Assembly (NCBI GenBank): GCA_902778165.1
Contig: CACYWQ010000011.1
Coordinates: 22,670-86,669 of the forward strand
Direction of reading: 5' to 3'
DNA from: an uncultured Lachnospiraceae bacterium
Lineage (GTDB): Bacteria > Bacillota > Clostridia > Lachnospirales > Lachnospiraceae
Length of the DNA: 64,000 bases
Each line of letters begins with the position of its first letter. Positions within the stretch are counted from its first letter, which is position 1. Below the pieces are notes generated by a model. The model searched no databases, had not been told where the DNA came from, and was given only the letters and a program-made list of their open reading frames with translations. The position numbers were made by a program, and so were the translations under genes. Positions 54,472 through 62,530 of this stretch are shown here, one piece after another.

Positions 54472-54501
54472 TTGACAAATACTATAGAGGTAGTGTAGAA
54501 T
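54472..54501 (+). promoter_or_regulatory. Sigma-A promoter for the ABC transporter binding protein
   Basis: A perfect TTGACA at 54472-54477, an 18-bp spacer and TAGAAT at 54496-54501. Confidence 0.7.
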
Positions 54502-54524
54502 ACACATAAATCACGAATTGTATC

Positions 54525-54536
54525 ATTGTATACAAT
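54525..54536. promoter_or_regulatory. Operator-like palindrome in the leader of the binding-protein gene
   Basis: ATTGTATACAAT is a perfect 12-bp palindrome, flanked by partial repeats (TTGTATC before, ACAA after). It lies about 18 bp past the predicted transcription start. Confidence 0.45.
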
Positions 54537-54553
54537 ACAAAGGAGGAGATTAT

Positions 54554-55309
54554 ATGAAGAAGGTATTAGCTTTGGTATTAGGCTTAACAATGATGGCTGC
54601 TATGCTTACAGGATGTGGTAAGAGTGCTGCAAGCCAGAAGTGGATCGTATCAACAGATACAGTATTTAAGCCTTTTGAGTATACCAATGACAAGAACGAA
54701 TTCGTAGGTATTGACGTAGATCTCTTAGCTGCAATCGCTGAGGATCAGGGTTTTGAGTATGAGCTTCAGTCTCTTGGTTGGGACGCAGCTGTTGCTGCAG
54801 TTCAGGCAGGTCAGGCAGATGCAATCATCGCAGGTGCTACGATCAAGCAGGAGAGAATTGACAACGGTTGGATATTCTCAGACGGATATTTCGATGCAAC
54901 TCAGACATTTGTTGTTAAGGGTGACAGCGATATTGCAAGCTTCGAAGATCTTGCAGGTAAGAACGTAGCTGTTAAGAACGGTACAGCAGGTGCTGATTTC
55001 GCTAACTCACTTAAGGATCAGTACGGATTTACAGTATCTGTATTCGAGGATTCCCCTACAATGTATCAGGATGTTATTCTTGGTAACTCAGCAGCTTGTG
55101 TAGAGGATACACCTATCATGGCTTGCTCTATTAAGGAGGGCGGTCTTGATCTTAAGATCCCTGCAGGTATGGAGTCAGAGGGTGCACCTTACGGAATGGC
55201 TATCATGGATGAGTCTGACAGAGAACTCCTTGATATGTTCAACAAGGGTCTTGCAAACATTAAGGCTAACGGTAAGTATCAGGAGATCATTGATAAGTAC
55301 CTTAAGTAA
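54554..55309 (+). CDS. Polar amino-acid ABC transporter, substrate-binding lipoprotein
   Basis: 251 residues from ATG 54554, after AAAGGAGGAGATTAT; the ATG at 54518 lies upstream of the palindrome and lacks a site. Lipobox LTGC at about 20-23. Family 3 solute-binding fold: DTVFKPFEYTNDKNEFVGIDVDLL, DAIIAGATIKQERID, LAGKNVAVKNGTAGADF, YGMAIMDESDRELL. The codon use is that of a very highly expressed gene. A terminator follows, so the binding protein is made in excess over the permease and ATPase, as usual in such systems. The amino acid bound cannot be fixed from sequence. Confidence 0.92.
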   Translation: MKKVLALVLGLTMMAAMLTGCGKSAASQKWIVSTDTVFKPFEYTNDKNEFVGIDVDLLAAIAEDQGFEYELQSLGWDAAVAAVQAGQADAIIAGATIKQERIDNGWIFSDGYFDATQTFVVKGDSDIASFEDLAGKNVAVKNGTAGADFANSLKDQYGFTVSVFEDSPTMYQDVILGNSAACVEDTPIMACSIKEGGLDLKIPAGMESEGAPYGMAIMDESDRELLDMFNKGLANIKANGKYQEIIDKYLK

Positions 55310-55333
55310 TTTGATGTAAGATATGCTTAATAT

Positions 55334-55364
55334 AAGGCAGGTTCTTAACGGAACCTGCCTTTTT
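55334..55364 (+). terminator. Terminator between binding-protein and permease genes
   Basis: AAGGCAGGTTC and GAACCTGCCTT form an 11-bp perfect stem with loop TTAACG, followed by a T-run. Partial readthrough would set the ratio of binding protein to permease. Confidence 0.85.
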
Positions 55365-55367
55365 ATG

Positions 55368-55396
55368 TTGGAATAACGGGATATTTATGGTATACT
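55368..55396 (+). promoter_or_regulatory. Promoter for permease and ATPase genes
   Basis: TTGGAA at 55368-55373, a 17-bp spacer, TATACT at 55391-55396. It begins directly after the terminator. Confidence 0.6.
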
Positions 55397-55430
55397 ACAA
55401 AGGTTGAATTTAATGGAAAGAGGGAGTTAA

Positions 55431-56099
55431 ATGATTCAGGTAGTACAGAATTACGGATTGATGATTGTTGCGGCTTTGGGACAGACGCTTTTGCTATGTC
55501 TTCTGTCACTGTGTATTGCGATGATCATAGGACTTATAGTGGCTCTGTTTAATGTGTCTCATAACAGGGCACTTAATTTTGTGGGTACGGTATTTGTTGA
55601 TGCAATAAGAGGCGTTCCGCTTATCGTATTGGCATACTTCATATACTTCGGTGTTCCCGCGGGAATGAAGGCAATGGGTGCTGTGGATTTCAGACTCACA
55701 GCTCTTCAGGCAGGTACAGCAGCTCTGTCCATGAACTGTGGCGCTTATATGGCTGAGATCATCAGAGCCGGAATACAGAGCGTAGACCGAGGCCAGATGG
55801 AAGCATCAAGGTCCCTTGGTTTATCCTACGGACAGAGTATGAGATTGATTGTATTGCCTCAGGCAATCAAGACTATGATTCCCTCGATTATTAATCAATA
55901 CATCATTACTCTTAAGGATACATCGATCCTGTCGGTTATCGGATTTCCGGAACTTACCAATGTGGGTAAGACGATTATGGGTAATACATTCAGACCGCTT
56001 GAGGCCTGGGCCGTGATCGCAATAGTGTACCTTGTGGTAATCGTATCGCTTAGTAAGGGTTCTCATGCGATGGAACGTAAGCTTAATGTTGGAAGATAA
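55431..56099 (+). CDS. Polar amino-acid ABC transporter, permease
   Basis: 222 residues with about five membrane helices (LMIVAALGQTLLLCLLSLCIAMIIGLIVALF and on). The HisM-type inner motif EASRSLGLSYGQSMRLIVLPQAIKTMIPSI contacts the ATPase. It forms the membrane channel, probably as a homodimer. It has its own promoter at 55368 and lies 40 bp before the ATPase gene. Confidence 0.93.
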   Translation: MIQVVQNYGLMIVAALGQTLLLCLLSLCIAMIIGLIVALFNVSHNRALNFVGTVFVDAIRGVPLIVLAYFIYFGVPAGMKAMGAVDFRLTALQAGTAALSMNCGAYMAEIIRAGIQSVDRGQMEASRSLGLSYGQSMRLIVLPQAIKTMIPSIINQYIITLKDTSILSVIGFPELTNVGKTIMGNTFRPLEAWAVIAIVYLVVIVSLSKGSHAMERKLNVGR

Positions 56100-56139
56100 T
56101 TAATTCGGATAATTTTATTCATATATTGGAGGAATAGAA

Positions 56140-56886
56140 GTGATTAAAGAAAACGGCAAGGTAATGGTTCATGTAGAGAACCTTAAGAAGAGTTTTGATA
56201 AGCTCGAAGTGCTTAAGGATATAAGCATCGATATTAAGGAAGGTGAAGTTGTTGTATTACTCGGACCTTCGGGAAGCGGTAAGTCAACTTTCTTAAGATG
56301 TATTAACAGACTCGAAGAAGCAACAAGCGGTAAGATTGTTGTAGATGAAATGGATATTACAGACAAGCATACCGATATCAATAAGGCAAGAGAAGATATC
56401 GGAATGGTTTTCCAGCATTTTAATCTGTTTAACAATAAGAACGTTATAGATAATATAATGCTTGCACCTGTTGAACTTAAGAAGATGAGCAAGGAAGATG
56501 CCAAGGCTAAGGCTATGGCATTGCTTGACAGAGTCGGATTATCCGATAAGGCAGATGCTTATCCTTCACAGTTATCCGGCGGTCAGAAGCAGCGTGTGGC
56601 CATTGCCAGAGCCTTGGCAATGAATCCCAATGTTATCTTATTCGATGAGCCTACTTCAGCTCTTGATCCTGAGATGGTAGGTGAAGTATTGGATGTTATG
56701 AAGGAACTTGCCGAAGGCGGAATGACAATGATCGTTGTTACGCATGAGATAGGGTTTGCCAGAGAAGTTGCAGACAGAATTGTATTTGTGGATGGCGGAT
56801 ATATTGTTGAACAGGGAACTCCCGATGAAGTGATCAATAATCCTAAGGAGAAGAGAACCATAGATTTCCTTAATAAGGTATTGTAG
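56140..56886 (+). CDS. Polar amino-acid ABC transporter, ATP-binding protein
   Basis: 248 residues. GTG start seven bases after GGAGG; the ATG at 56164 has no site. Walker [11 protein letters not shown]-loop [12 protein letters not shown], signature [16 protein letters not shown], Walker [13 protein letters not shown], and switch His in VVTHEIGFA are all intact. It powers the importer formed with the preceding permease and binding protein. Confidence 0.95.
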   Translation: MIKENGKVMVHVENLKKSFDKLEVLKDISIDIKEGEVVVLLGPSGSGKSTFLRCINRLEEATSGKIVVDEMDITDKHTDINKAREDIGMVFQHFNLFNNKNVIDNIMLAPVELKKMSKEDAKAKAMALLDRVGLSDKADAYPSQLSGGQKQRVAIARALAMNPNVILFDEPTSALDPEMVGEVLDVMKELAEGGMTMIVVTHEIGFAREVADRIVFVDGGYIVEQGTPDEVINNPKEKRTIDFLNKVL

Positions 56887-56923
56887 ATTTAATTATACGC
56901 TATTTACTATGCGGGGTAAGAGT

Positions 56924-57514
56924 ATGAAGAATGTAATCACTATAAGCAGAGAATACGGGGCCGGCGGAAGCACTATAGGTCATATGGTTGCTGACAGACT
57001 CGGCATTGATTATCTTGATAAGGCGCTTATTCTCGGTACGGCATCAGAAGCCCAGGTAAGTGTTAACAGCGTCCTTAAATTGGATGAGGTTGTGCCGACT
57101 AATTTCGGATTTGCTCAGAGTTTATTTGATTTCTATAATAAGCCTCTTAATGAGAAGTTATTTGCGGCTCAGTCGGAAGTGATTAAGAGATTCGGTGAGA
57201 AGGGCAATTGTGTTATAGTCGGACGTAATGCCAATTCCATTCTTAAAGAATTCGATAATACATTGCATATATTTATCTGTGCCAATATGAAGAGCAGAGT
57301 TGCAAGAATGCTTAAGAAAGAAATGTATGCAGGTACATCCGAAGCCAAGATGAGAGATATTATTGAGGCGGTTGATAAGAGAAGACGTAAGTATTGCGAT
57401 TATTATACCAATACGGTATTCGGCGATGCCAGATACTATGATGTATGTCTGGATTCTTCGAGACTTGGAGAAGAGGCCTGCGTTGATATAATATGTGAGT
57501 TGGCTAAGAGGTAG
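56924..57514 (+). CDS. Cytidylate kinase-like family protein
   Basis: 196 residues from ATG 56924, seven bases after GCGGGG; an earlier ATG at 56909 has no site. The N-terminus VITISREYGAGGSTIGHMVADRLGI is the Cytidylate_kin_2 P-loop form (S-x-x-G-x-G-G-x-x-I). FIGRNANSIL-like VGRNANSILKEF and KRRRKYCDYYTN are family blocks. True nucleotide specificity is unproven in this family. It lies 37 bp after the ABC ATPase gene and ends in the shared bidirectional terminator. Confidence 0.8.
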   Translation: MKNVITISREYGAGGSTIGHMVADRLGIDYLDKALILGTASEAQVSVNSVLKLDEVVPTNFGFAQSLFDFYNKPLNEKLFAAQSEVIKRFGEKGNCVIVGRNANSILKEFDNTLHIFICANMKSRVARMLKKEMYAGTSEAKMRDIIEAVDKRRRKYCDYYTNTVFGDARYYDVCLDSSRLGEEACVDIICELAKR

Positions 57515-57555
57515 TCAGAGAGATATTCGTATTTTATTAATAATATGATAATTAC

Positions 57556-57584
57556 AAAAGCGATGTCATTATGACATCGCTTTT
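57556..57584. terminator. Bidirectional terminator between convergent genes
   Basis: AAAAGCGATGTCA and TGACATCGCTTTT form a 13-bp perfect stem with loop TTA; the arms begin with A4 and end with T4, so it can serve both strands. It separates the kinase-like gene from the YneA-like gene on the minus strand. Confidence 0.85.
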
Positions 57585-57613
57585 GCTGTGAATGTATTCG
57601 GATAAGGGAACAA

Positions 57614-57985
57614 TCAATATACAAACTCGGTAGAGTAGTAGGGAACAATCAAAGAAGTTCCTGCATATATCTTATCCTCACTCAGTCGATTGATGCTCAT
57701 GATCTCATCTATGTGCGACTGAATATCATCATAATGAAACTCATAATCCGATGCGATGGAAGTAAGCGTATCGCCGGGCATAACGGTGATGGAGGTATAA
57801 TACTTATAATAATGAACTGCATTATTATCTTCAGCATGGGAGAGGATACCTGCCATCCCGATAAGAGTCAGAGTGCTTACTATAATAGCGGATAAAATGC
57901 ATATTCTTCTGAATATAAGCTGACGTCTTCTGTGATTGACATATCGTCTGCTTCCGCCTGTCTTATAGAATCTGCTCATAGCCAT
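57614..57985 (-). CDS. YneA-like SOS cell division inhibitor with LysM domain
   Basis: 123 residues; start at 57985 (AAAGG six bases before), with an in-frame ATG six bases later. A basic N-terminus (RFYKTGGSRRYVNHRRRQ) and one membrane helix (ICILSAIIVSTLTLIGMAGIL) precede a LysM domain (ITVMPGDTLTSIASDY, ending AGTSLIVPYYS). In Bacillus, YneA is encoded divergently from lexA and blocks division during the SOS response; the same arrangement and protein layout are seen here. Its promoter is a perfect TTGACA-17-TATAAT with an SOS box in the spacer. Confidence 0.85.
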   Translation of the reverse strand: MAMSRFYKTGGSRRYVNHRRRQLIFRRICILSAIIVSTLTLIGMAGILSHAEDNNAVHYYKYYTSITVMPGDTLTSIASDYEFHYDDIQSHIDEIMSINRLSEDKIYAGTSLIVPYYSTEFVY

Positions 57986-58023
57986 ACCCAACCTTTCGTA
58001 AAAAAACATACATAACTGTGTTC

Positions 58024-58128
58024 GAAACGCTTGTTCGACCTTATGAGATGATTATAACGAACACAATTTCGAATGTCAACACTTTTTTCGAACAAAAATT
58101 TGGAAATTTTGTTTGAAAATTTTGTTCG
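58024..58128. promoter_or_regulatory. Cluster of LexA (SOS) boxes between the YneA-like gene and lexA
   Basis: Matches to the Gram-positive SOS consensus CGAAC-N4-GTTCG: 58024-58037 GAAAC-GCTT-GTTCG (8 of 10), 58058-58071 CGAAC-ACAA-TTTCG (9 of 10), 58089-58102 CGAAC-AAAA-ATTTG (8 of 10), and a weaker 58115-58128 with a perfect GTTCG half. Several lie over the promoters. Confidence 0.75.
58051..58079 (-). promoter_or_regulatory. Consensus promoter of the YneA-like gene
   Basis: On the minus strand TTGACA (58079-58074), 17 bp, TATAAT (58056-58051), both perfect. The SOS box at 58058-58071 fills the spacer. Confidence 0.85.
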
Positions 58129-58136
58129 GGTATGTT
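58109..58136 (+). promoter_or_regulatory. Probable lexA promoter
   Basis: TTGTTT at 58109-58114, a 16-bp spacer, TATGTT at 58131-58136. The fourth, weak SOS half-site lies in the spacer, consistent with autorepression. Confidence 0.5.
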
Positions 58137-58182
58137 ATTATCTTATCAGAAGCTTATTACACGGCTTATCAAGGAGGTTACT

Positions 58183-58803
58183 ATGGCAGGACAGAAGATT
58201 TCGGCTAAGCAACAGCAGATATTGGATTTTATTAAAGATGAGATACTTAAGAAGGGATATCCGCCTACGGTCAGAGATATATGTGAAGCGGTTAATCTTA
58301 AGTCTACTTCATCGGTTTTCTCTCATCTTGAGACTCTTGAGAAGAGAGGTTATATAAGAAGAGATCCGGCTAAGCCCAGGACGATTGAGATCATTGATGA
58401 CAGCTTCAATATGGTCAGGACCGAGATGGCTTCCCTTCCGGTTATCGGAACAGTGGCTGCGGGAGAGCCTATTTTGGCTGAGCAGAATATAAGCAGTTAT
58501 TTCCCGGTTCCTGCTGATATGGTTCCTTCCGGAGAACCGAGCTTTGTTCTTAAGGTTAAGGGGGATTCGATGATCAATGTCGGTATTTATTCCGGGGATC
58601 AGATATTTGTTCAGTGTTGCAATACCGCACGTAACGGAGATACGGTCGTTGCTCTTGTAGATGACTCGGCTACAGTTAAGACCTTCTATAAGGAGCAGGG
58701 CCATATAAGATTGCAGCCTGAGAATGATACGATGGATCCCATCATTCTTGACGATTGCCAGATATTAGGTAAGGTATTCGGAGTCTTCAGATTATATCAT
58801 TAA
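58183..58803 (+). CDS. lexA: LexA repressor (SOS regulator)
   Basis: 206 residues from ATG 58183, after AAGGAGGTTACT; an ATG at 58132 lies in the promoter. The N-terminal winged helix (ILDFIKDEILKKGYPPTVRDICEAVNLKSTSSVFSHL) binds SOS boxes. The C-terminal S24 peptidase domain has the Ala93-Gly94 cleavage site, Ser129 in KGDSM and Lys166 in TVKTFY. RecA filaments trigger self-cleavage. It represses itself and the divergent YneA-like gene, and probably repair genes elsewhere. Confidence 0.95.
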   Translation: MAGQKISAKQQQILDFIKDEILKKGYPPTVRDICEAVNLKSTSSVFSHLETLEKRGYIRRDPAKPRTIEIIDDSFNMVRTEMASLPVIGTVAAGEPILAEQNISSYFPVPADMVPSGEPSFVLKVKGDSMINVGIYSGDQIFVQCCNTARNGDTVVALVDDSATVKTFYKEQGHIRLQPENDTMDPIILDDCQILGKVFGVFRLYH

Positions 58804-58830
58804 TCAATAATTACAGAATTTCTTATATAC

Positions 58831-58866
58831 AAACAGCCGAACGGTAGATGTTCCGTACGGCTGTTT
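58831..58866. terminator. Bidirectional terminator between lexA and the recombinase gene
   Basis: AAACAGCCG-A-ACGG and CCGT-A-CGGCTGTTT pair around TAGATGTT, followed by T residues on both strands. It separates convergent genes. Confidence 0.85.
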
Positions 58867-58921
58867 TTGCATTTATTATTATCTAAGAATTCGTGTATTT
58901 GAGTATTTAATTTACTTTTTG

Positions 58922-59983
58922 TTATTCTTCCCTGAGTCTGACAGCCTTGGCTGCTTTACGCTTATGTTCATCCTTCATGGCGGCGTAGTGTTTACGTGTT
59001 GTATTGACATCTTTATGGCCAAGTACATCGGCTACAAGATATATGTCTCCGGTCTCCTGATAGAGATTGGTTCCGAATGTGGAACGGAGTTTATGAGGAG
59101 TTATCTTCTTAACTCCCGTGACATTTGATGCATATTTCTTGACAAGAATCTCAACAGATCTGACGGTTATTCGCCTGTTCTGAAGGGATAAGAAGAATGC
59201 ATCTTCGTGTCCTTCAAGCGGTATAACATGAAGTCTTTCTTCTTTATACTGCATCAAAGCATCATATACTTCATCACCGAAGTAGACTACATCCTCATAT
59301 CCGCCCTTACGGCGAACCTTGAGTCTGTTATTATTAAAGTCTATATCATTGATATCAAGTCCCACACATTCAGATACTCTTATTCCCGTACCGAGCAGAA
59401 GAGTAAGTATTGCCGTGTCACGGATGACAGTCTTGGAGTGATAATTAAGTTGCTTCTTGGTTAAATTGGTTCCGGCTTCAACCTGATCAAGCAATTCCAC
59501 GACTTCATCCGGCTCAAGCCTTATGATTTCTTTCTCATGAAGCTTGGGCATCGGGACCAATGAGGCGGGATTGGTCTCTATAAGTTCGTTCTTGAAATAG
59601 AAGTTATAGAAACTGCGAAGGGATGCAAGCTTACGGGATTTGCCTCTTTCTTCGTTGAATACTTCTTCGTCTTCGCTGTTTCTGTATAATGAAAGATATT
59701 CAAGATATTCTTCTATATCTTCGCGCTTAATATCATCAAGAATTGTCATGGGAAGTTCTTTGATGGAATATTTCTGACAAAGCGAGTTGTTCTTCATCAT
59801 ATATTCAAAGAATACCCGCAGATCATAAGCATAAGCAATCTTGGTACGCGATGATATGGTATCGTTGGTTCCTCGAAAGAACATCTTACAGAAAGCGGGA
59901 AGTGAATCAAGCAGTTCACGAAGCTTCTCTATATTCTCTTTATTGACTTTGTCGTGATAATTAAGATTATTCTTATAAGCCAT
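58922..59983 (-). CDS. Tyrosine-type recombinase/integrase (Xer-like)
   Basis: 353 residues. An N-terminal SAM-like core-binding domain is followed by the catalytic domain with Arg in LLGTGIRVSECVGL, Lys in VRRKGGYED, His and Arg in TPHKLRSTF, His in LGHKD, and nucleophile Tyr in TRKHYAAM. It is about 50 residues longer than standard XerC/XerD at the N-terminus. It follows the TtcA-like gene by 18 bp in a minus-strand operon. No att repeats, excisionase or phage genes are nearby, which favours a chromosomal housekeeping role over a mobile-element integrase. Confidence 0.88.
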   Translation of the reverse strand: MAYKNNLNYHDKVNKENIEKLRELLDSLPAFCKMFFRGTNDTISSRTKIAYAYDLRVFFEYMMKNNSLCQKYSIKELPMTILDDIKREDIEEYLEYLSLYRNSEDEEVFNEERGKSRKLASLRSFYNFYFKNELIETNPASLVPMPKLHEKEIIRLEPDEVVELLDQVEAGTNLTKKQLNYHSKTVIRDTAILTLLLGTGIRVSECVGLDINDIDFNNNRLKVRRKGGYEDVVYFGDEVYDALMQYKEERLHVIPLEGHEDAFFLSLQNRRITVRSVEILVKKYASNVTGVKKITPHKLRSTFGTNLYQETGDIYLVADVLGHKDVNTTRKHYAAMKDEHKRKAAKAVRLREE

Positions 59984-60001
59984 TATGAATCCTTATATAT
60001 A

Positions 60002-60736
60002 TTAGTAGTGTGCACCGTCAGATTTATACCAACCGTTAATATGGCTGTCTACAACAGCAGTGAACATTCGATTCTTAACTCGAGGATTATCTTTGATTAT
60101 GCTCTGTAATAATTCGTGTGCATATTCACGCTTGGTATTGCCGTCTGCAGGGCAGGGACTCTTAACTACAGGCACTTCGTATTTATTTACAAAACCTTTG
60201 ACATCGGCTTCGTGCACATATATTAAAGGCCTTATTACGGTAATTCCCATACGGTCCAAGTAGGTGACCGGTGCGAAACAGTGGAACCTTCCTTCATACA
60301 TAAGAGATAATAACATTGTCTCGACAACATCGTCTCTGTGATGTGCATAGGCAACTTTGTTGTATCCCAGTTCCTTAATCGCTTCGTTAAGGGAACCTTT
60401 ACGCATCTTGGCACAAAGAGAACAGGGATTGGATTCCTTACGTTCGTTAAATACAATCTGAGCTATATCTGTATGAACCACATGATAGGTGACATTAAGT
60501 TCATCGCATAGTTTCTGAATTCCCGAAAGGTCAAGATTGTCAAATCCAAGATCAACGGTGACCGCGATTATATCAAAATGCTTCGGGTAGAATTGTTTAA
60601 GACCGTTAAGAGCATATAATAAAGCAAGTGAATCTTTGCCTCCGGATATTCCGATGGCAATCTTATCGCCTTCTTCTATCATATTATAATCATCGATTGC
60701 TCTGCGGGTATAACTGTATAATTTCTGTAATTTCAT
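60002..60736 (-). CDS. TtcA-like tRNA thiolation ATPase (PP-loop)
   Basis: 244 residues. The PP-loop is GISGGKDSLALLYAL at about 29-43; the cysteines in NPCSLCAKMRKG and SPCPADG fit a TtcA-type Fe-S or thiolation site. The TtcA subgroup 2-thiolates C32 of some tRNAs. The related TilS makes lysidine but lacks the paired CxxC. It heads the minus-strand operon with the recombinase. Confidence 0.85.
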   Translation of the reverse strand: MKLQKLYSYTRRAIDDYNMIEEGDKIAIGISGGKDSLALLYALNGLKQFYPKHFDIIAVTVDLGFDNLDLSGIQKLCDELNVTYHVVHTDIAQIVFNERKESNPCSLCAKMRKGSLNEAIKELGYNKVAYAHHRDDVVETMLLSLMYEGRFHCFAPVTYLDRMGITVIRPLIYVHEADVKGFVNKYEVPVVKSPCPADGNTKREYAHELLQSIIKDNPRVKNRMFTAVVDSHINGWYKSDGAHY

Positions 60737-60801
60737 AATTACTTACCGACATTTATATTGACTTATCCAATGATTAATTCTACCACATATTCATGGATTT
60801 A

Positions 60802-60810
60802 TGATATACT
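60802..60810 (+). promoter_or_regulatory. Extended -10 promoter giving a possibly leaderless transcript
   Basis: TG-A-TATACT at 60802-60810 is an extended -10 element. The start site predicted about seven bases downstream falls at or one to two bases before the ATG at 60819. Confidence 0.5.
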
Positions 60811-60818
60811 ATTACATT

Positions 60819-62261
60819 ATGAGCAAGAAGAATAAAAAGACTGTTAAATTATATACAACCAAGTATTTTAAATGGGGGTTAACAGCATTCATTGTGTTGA
60901 TGCTTGCAAGCCTTTCAGTATATTTTATCTTTCATTTCACTGATTTTAAGGGAGGATGGAATAAGTTTATTAAGGTGTTTGCACCTATAATAGACGGACT
61001 TGTGATTGCTTATATTCTTAATCCCATTGCAAGATTCTTCGAGGTTAAGTGCCTTGAGAACAACTATCTTAAACACGGTATTACGGTTGGTAAGAGGGAG
61101 AAGAAGAGATTTCGCGTTATATCTATTACAGTAACGTTGCTTATTGTATTTGCGCTTATTTATGCATTCTTCAGTTCTGTATTGCCGCAGTTGATATCGT
61201 CTGTTGAGACACTTATCAATAATTTCCCGACATACTACAATAATGTTGTGAACTATGTTAATGCGCTTCCGGATAAGTATCCGATTCTTAATGACGAGGA
61301 TGTTGTTGCGTACTTTGATGAGTATTCGGCTGATCTTGCGAAATATGTAACCGGAAGTATTTTCCCTAATGTCAAGGATATCATTACTTCGCTTTCGGGC
61401 AGTGTTATAAGTGCGGTTGGAGCAATAGTTAATCTGCTTGTGGGACTTATTATTGCTGTTTACCTGTTATCAGGCAAAGAGAAGTATATCGGAATGGTTA
61501 AGAAGATCCTGTATTCTGTTATGGACAGAGAGAAAGCCAATAACCTGATGACCGATTTGAGATTTATTGATAAGACATTCGGTGGATTCTTAATCGGTAA
61601 GATTGTTGATTCCATCATCATCGGAATCTTATGCTTCATAGGATTAAGTGTTCTTAAGGTTCCTTTTGCAGTACTTATAAGTGTTATAGTCGGTGTAACC
61701 AACATCATACCTTTCTTCGGACCATATCTTGGCGCGATTCCTGCTGCATTTATATTATTGCTCATAGATCCCAAGAAGTGCCTGGTATTCCTTATATTTA
61801 TACTTATACTGCAACAGCTTGACGGCAATATCATCGGACCTGCGATCTTAGGTAATTCAATCGGAGTATCAAGCTTCTGGATTGTTGTATCAATCCTTGT
61901 GTTCGGAGGATTCTTCGGCGTATTCGGAATGCTTGTGGGTGTACCGTGCTTCGCTTGCGCATATGCATTCATAAGACGCAGAGTCAATAACAGGCTTAAG
62001 AGAAAAGGAATGTCGATTGCGACTTTCGATTATGCCAAGACTGCATATGTTGATGAGGAGAATTCTCTTGTATTCCTTGGCTCCGGCCTCTCGGACGGTA
62101 ATCAGAACAGCAGATATATTGAACTTAATCCTTCTGTAGAAAACGGCGGAGCAGAGAAGAAGTCCTTCGTACTTAAGTTGGGTGATTGGTTTAGATTTGC
62201 GGGATGTAAGATCAAGGATTATGTGCTTAGTCTTGTTGATAGGATATCCAAGAAGAAATAA
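60819..62261 (+). CDS. AI-2E family transporter (putative permease)
   Basis: 480 residues from ATG 60819; an ATG at 60801 overlaps the -10 element and is unlikely. About eight membrane helices, with the family block FIDKTFGGFLIGKIVDSIIIGILCFIGLSVLKVPFAVLISVIVGVTNIIPFFGPYLGAIP and QQLDGNIIGPAILGNSIGVSSFWIVVSILVFGGFFG recognisable in parts. The cytoplasmic C-terminal tail of about 90 residues is unusual in length. Proteins of this family export AI-2, ions or unknown solutes. The gene is monocistronic. Confidence 0.88.
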   Translation: MSKKNKKTVKLYTTKYFKWGLTAFIVLMLASLSVYFIFHFTDFKGGWNKFIKVFAPIIDGLVIAYILNPIARFFEVKCLENNYLKHGITVGKREKKRFRVISITVTLLIVFALIYAFFSSVLPQLISSVETLINNFPTYYNNVVNYVNALPDKYPILNDEDVVAYFDEYSADLAKYVTGSIFPNVKDIITSLSGSVISAVGAIVNLLVGLIIAVYLLSGKEKYIGMVKKILYSVMDREKANNLMTDLRFIDKTFGGFLIGKIVDSIIIGILCFIGLSVLKVPFAVLISVIVGVTNIIPFFGPYLGAIPAAFILLLIDPKKCLVFLIFILILQQLDGNIIGPAILGNSIGVSSFWIVVSILVFGGFFGVFGMLVGVPCFACAYAFIRRRVNNRLKRKGMSIATFDYAKTAYVDEENSLVFLGSGLSDGNQNSRYIELNPSVENGGAEKKSFVLKLGDWFRFAGCKIKDYVLSLVDRISKKK

Positions 62262-62291
62262 GAAGTTTTATTATAAATATAATATTTTTAT

Positions 62292-62327
62292 AATTGAGGA
62301 TTCGGTCATTAGATCGAATCCTCAATT
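62292..62327 (-). terminator. Hairpin overlapping the end of the YolD-like gene
   Basis: AATTGAGGATTCG and CGAATCCTCAATT form a 13-bp perfect stem with a 10-nt loop that contains the YolD-like stop codon. It may end transcription of one or both convergent genes; T-runs are weak. Confidence 0.5.
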
Positions 62328-62530
62328 GCTTCATTGGTATTATCGGCTACAACCTGATTAAAAGCATCTATGGCAGCCTGTTCAACGGCATCATCATAGC
62401 CGACTAACGCGGCAAAGGGTGCAAACTGTGCAGCTCTGTCGCTCACAGCCATCTTCTGATGTACTTCGGATACATGGTGAGGGTGATTAATAATCTTATT
62501 GTATTCGGACTTATCTATTGTGACTATCAT
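62309..62530 (-). CDS. YolD-like small protein
   Basis: 73 residues. YNKIINHPHHVSEVHQKMAVSDRAAQFAPFAALVGYDDAV is the YolD-like block (R-x-A-Q-F-x-P-F-A-A-L). YolD-type proteins pair with Y-family polymerases such as UvrX in Bacillus. It overlaps the polymerase gene by 4 bp (ATGA), so the two are co-expressed. The role is not known. Confidence 0.85.
   Translation of the reverse strand: MIVTIDKSEYNKIINHPHHVSEVHQKMAVSDRAAQFAPFAALVGYDDAVEQAAIDAFNQVVADNTNEAIEDSI

Noticed and set aside
58922-59983. Integrase of an integrated element
   Set aside because: No att repeats, tRNA target, excisionase or phage/ICE genes flank it, and it is in an operon with a tRNA-modification gene.
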